Below, in pieces: positions 12,158-12,837 of a stretch of DNA of 12,837 nt. How positions within the stretch are numbered: position 1 is the first letter of the stretch; each line of letters starts with the position of its first letter. Position numbers and translations under genes: made by a program. Under the pieces are notes generated by a model. That model had not been told where the DNA came from, made no database searches, and saw only the letters and a list, made by a program, of their open reading frames with translations. The stretch comes from Alphaproteobacteria bacterium UBA2723 (lineage in GTDB: Bacteria > Pseudomonadota > Alphaproteobacteria > RF32 > CAG-239), in NCBI GenBank assembly GCA_002353835.1, contig DEKL01000094.1, positions 2,008-14,844 on the forward strand, read 5' to 3'.

Positions 12158-12837
12158 ATGTATTACAGTTTGTCTGAAATTTTTGCCATCGGTATCGGAC
12201 CGTCAAGCTCGCATACCGTGGGACCGATGAAGGCGGCAAAGCGTTTTGTTGACGGTTTGGGCGAGAAAATTTCAGAGGTTAAAACAGTTAAGGTTTATTT
12301 GTACGGGTCGCTGGCCTTAACCGGTATCGGACACGGTACGCTTAATGCGATTGCTTACGGGCTTTTGGGGTTGGTGGCGGATAAAATTGATTTAAGCCAA
12401 AATTACATTGAGCGGATTGTTGCCGAAAAACGCCTGTTGCTCGGGGGCAAGAAAAATGTTCCTTTTGATTTTGAGACGAATTTTGTTTTGGAAAAAACAA
12501 CTTTTCTTAAAGAACATTCTAACGGTATGAAATTTGCGGCTTTTGATGATAAAAATGAGGTTATTGCCGAAGAGGTTTATTTTTCCATCGGCGGGGGAAC
12601 GGTTGTCAGAAAAGATGAAATAGAAAATAAAATAGAAAGACAACCGCTAGATGTGCCTTACCAGTTTTCAAGCTTTGCGGAATTAAGGGAAATTTGCGAG
12701 CGCAATCAGCTTTCCATCAGCGAGTTGGTGTTGCAAAATGAGCGAGCGCTTTATTCTGATGAAAGTACGCAAAAATATATCCGCAAAATTGCCGGAATTA
12801 TGCAACAGAATATCAATGACGGGTTGCATAAACGCGG
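12158..12837 (+). CDS. sdaA: L-serine dehydratase, iron-sulfur type (3' partial)
   Basis: The first 226 residues are visible; the gene runs off the right edge. The N-terminus MYYSLSEIFAIGIGPSSSHTVGPMKAAKRF carries the SSSHTxGPM motif (residues 17-25) of the beta domain of iron-sulfur L-serine dehydratases, followed by VKVYLYGSLALTGIGHGT and EVYFSIGGGTVV, both typical of that domain. The single-chain bacterial enzyme converts L-serine to pyruvate and ammonia in the cytoplasm; the catalytic cysteines of the [4Fe-4S] cluster lie in the alpha domain beyond the window. The start is set by AGGAG at 12146-12150. A linker like 'QFSSFAELREICERNQLSISELVLQNE' suits a one-chain enzyme (SdaA/SdaB type); the paralog cannot be settled. 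A host metabolic gene marking chromosomal context. Confidence 0.9.
   Translation, partial: MYYSLSEIFAIGIGPSSSHTVGPMKAAKRFVDGLGEKISEVKTVKVYLYGSLALTGIGHGTLNAIAYGLLGLVADKIDLSQNYIERIVAEKRLLLGGKKNVPFDFETNFVLEKTTFLKEHSNGMKFAAFDDKNEVIAEEVYFSIGGGTVVRKDEIENKIERQPLDVPYQFSSFAELREICERNQLSISELVLQNERALYSDESTQKYIRKIAGIMQQNINDGLHKR

Overview
The window reads as the late structural end of a short-tailed (podovirus-type) prophage joined to chromosomal genes of an AT-rich bacterium. Every supported gene is on the + strand. The chromosomal part (tRNA-Glu, a zinc-dependent phospholipase C-like protein, an iron-sulfur L-serine dehydratase) shows a cellular genome. The overall look suggests an uncultured gut-type proteobacterium, possibly an alphaproteobacterium, but that is an impression and not something I can demonstrate from the sequence.

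Layout. 1-5008: major capsid protein (cut by the left edge), a small cement-like protein, a head-tail adaptor/tail tubular A-like protein, and a large tail protein of the 'FNGGELSP' type split over two overlapping frames. 5009-5903: an AT-rich cassette of two small genes with no phage homology that I recognise (a soluble basic protein and a three-helix membrane protein), closed by a UUCG-loop terminator. 5941-8336: the phage module resumes with an acetyltransferase-fold protein, a T7 gp14-like protein and a long helical protein of the internal virion/ejection type. 8354-9183: a separately promoted single-pass membrane protein with a Pro/Glu/Gln-rich stalk. 9262-9424: tRNA-Glu(UUC) with its own promoter and terminator. 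9425-9910: about 490 bp of non-coding DNA full of hairpins, containing a second copy of the tRNA 3' end, other T-arm fragments and one copy, plus most of another, of a 38-bp repeat. 9911-10742: a second two-gene cassette, a serum amyloid A-like small protein plus a three-helix membrane protein with a cysteine-rich tail. 10889-12094: phospholipase C-like protein. 12158-end: L-serine dehydratase, cut by the right edge.

The most striking pattern is that the two small cassettes, 4.7 kb apart, are built alike. The 40 bases up to and including the first start codon are identical at 35 positions without gaps. The second genes share a GAGGTATAA-type ribosome binding site. Each cassette encodes a small soluble basic protein followed by a small three-helix membrane protein, and both rely on AGA/AGG arginine codons that the phage genes avoid. 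The proteins themselves do not look alike. This is what exchangeable cargo on a common expression platform would look like; toxin-immunity or phage-exclusion roles are possible but unproven.

In the phage module, capsid, cement, adaptor and tail proteins would build the head and short tail, while the 5941-8336 genes would supply proteins carried in the virion and ejected with the DNA. No integrase, lysis, packaging or tail fibre gene is visible, so I cannot say whether the prophage is intact.
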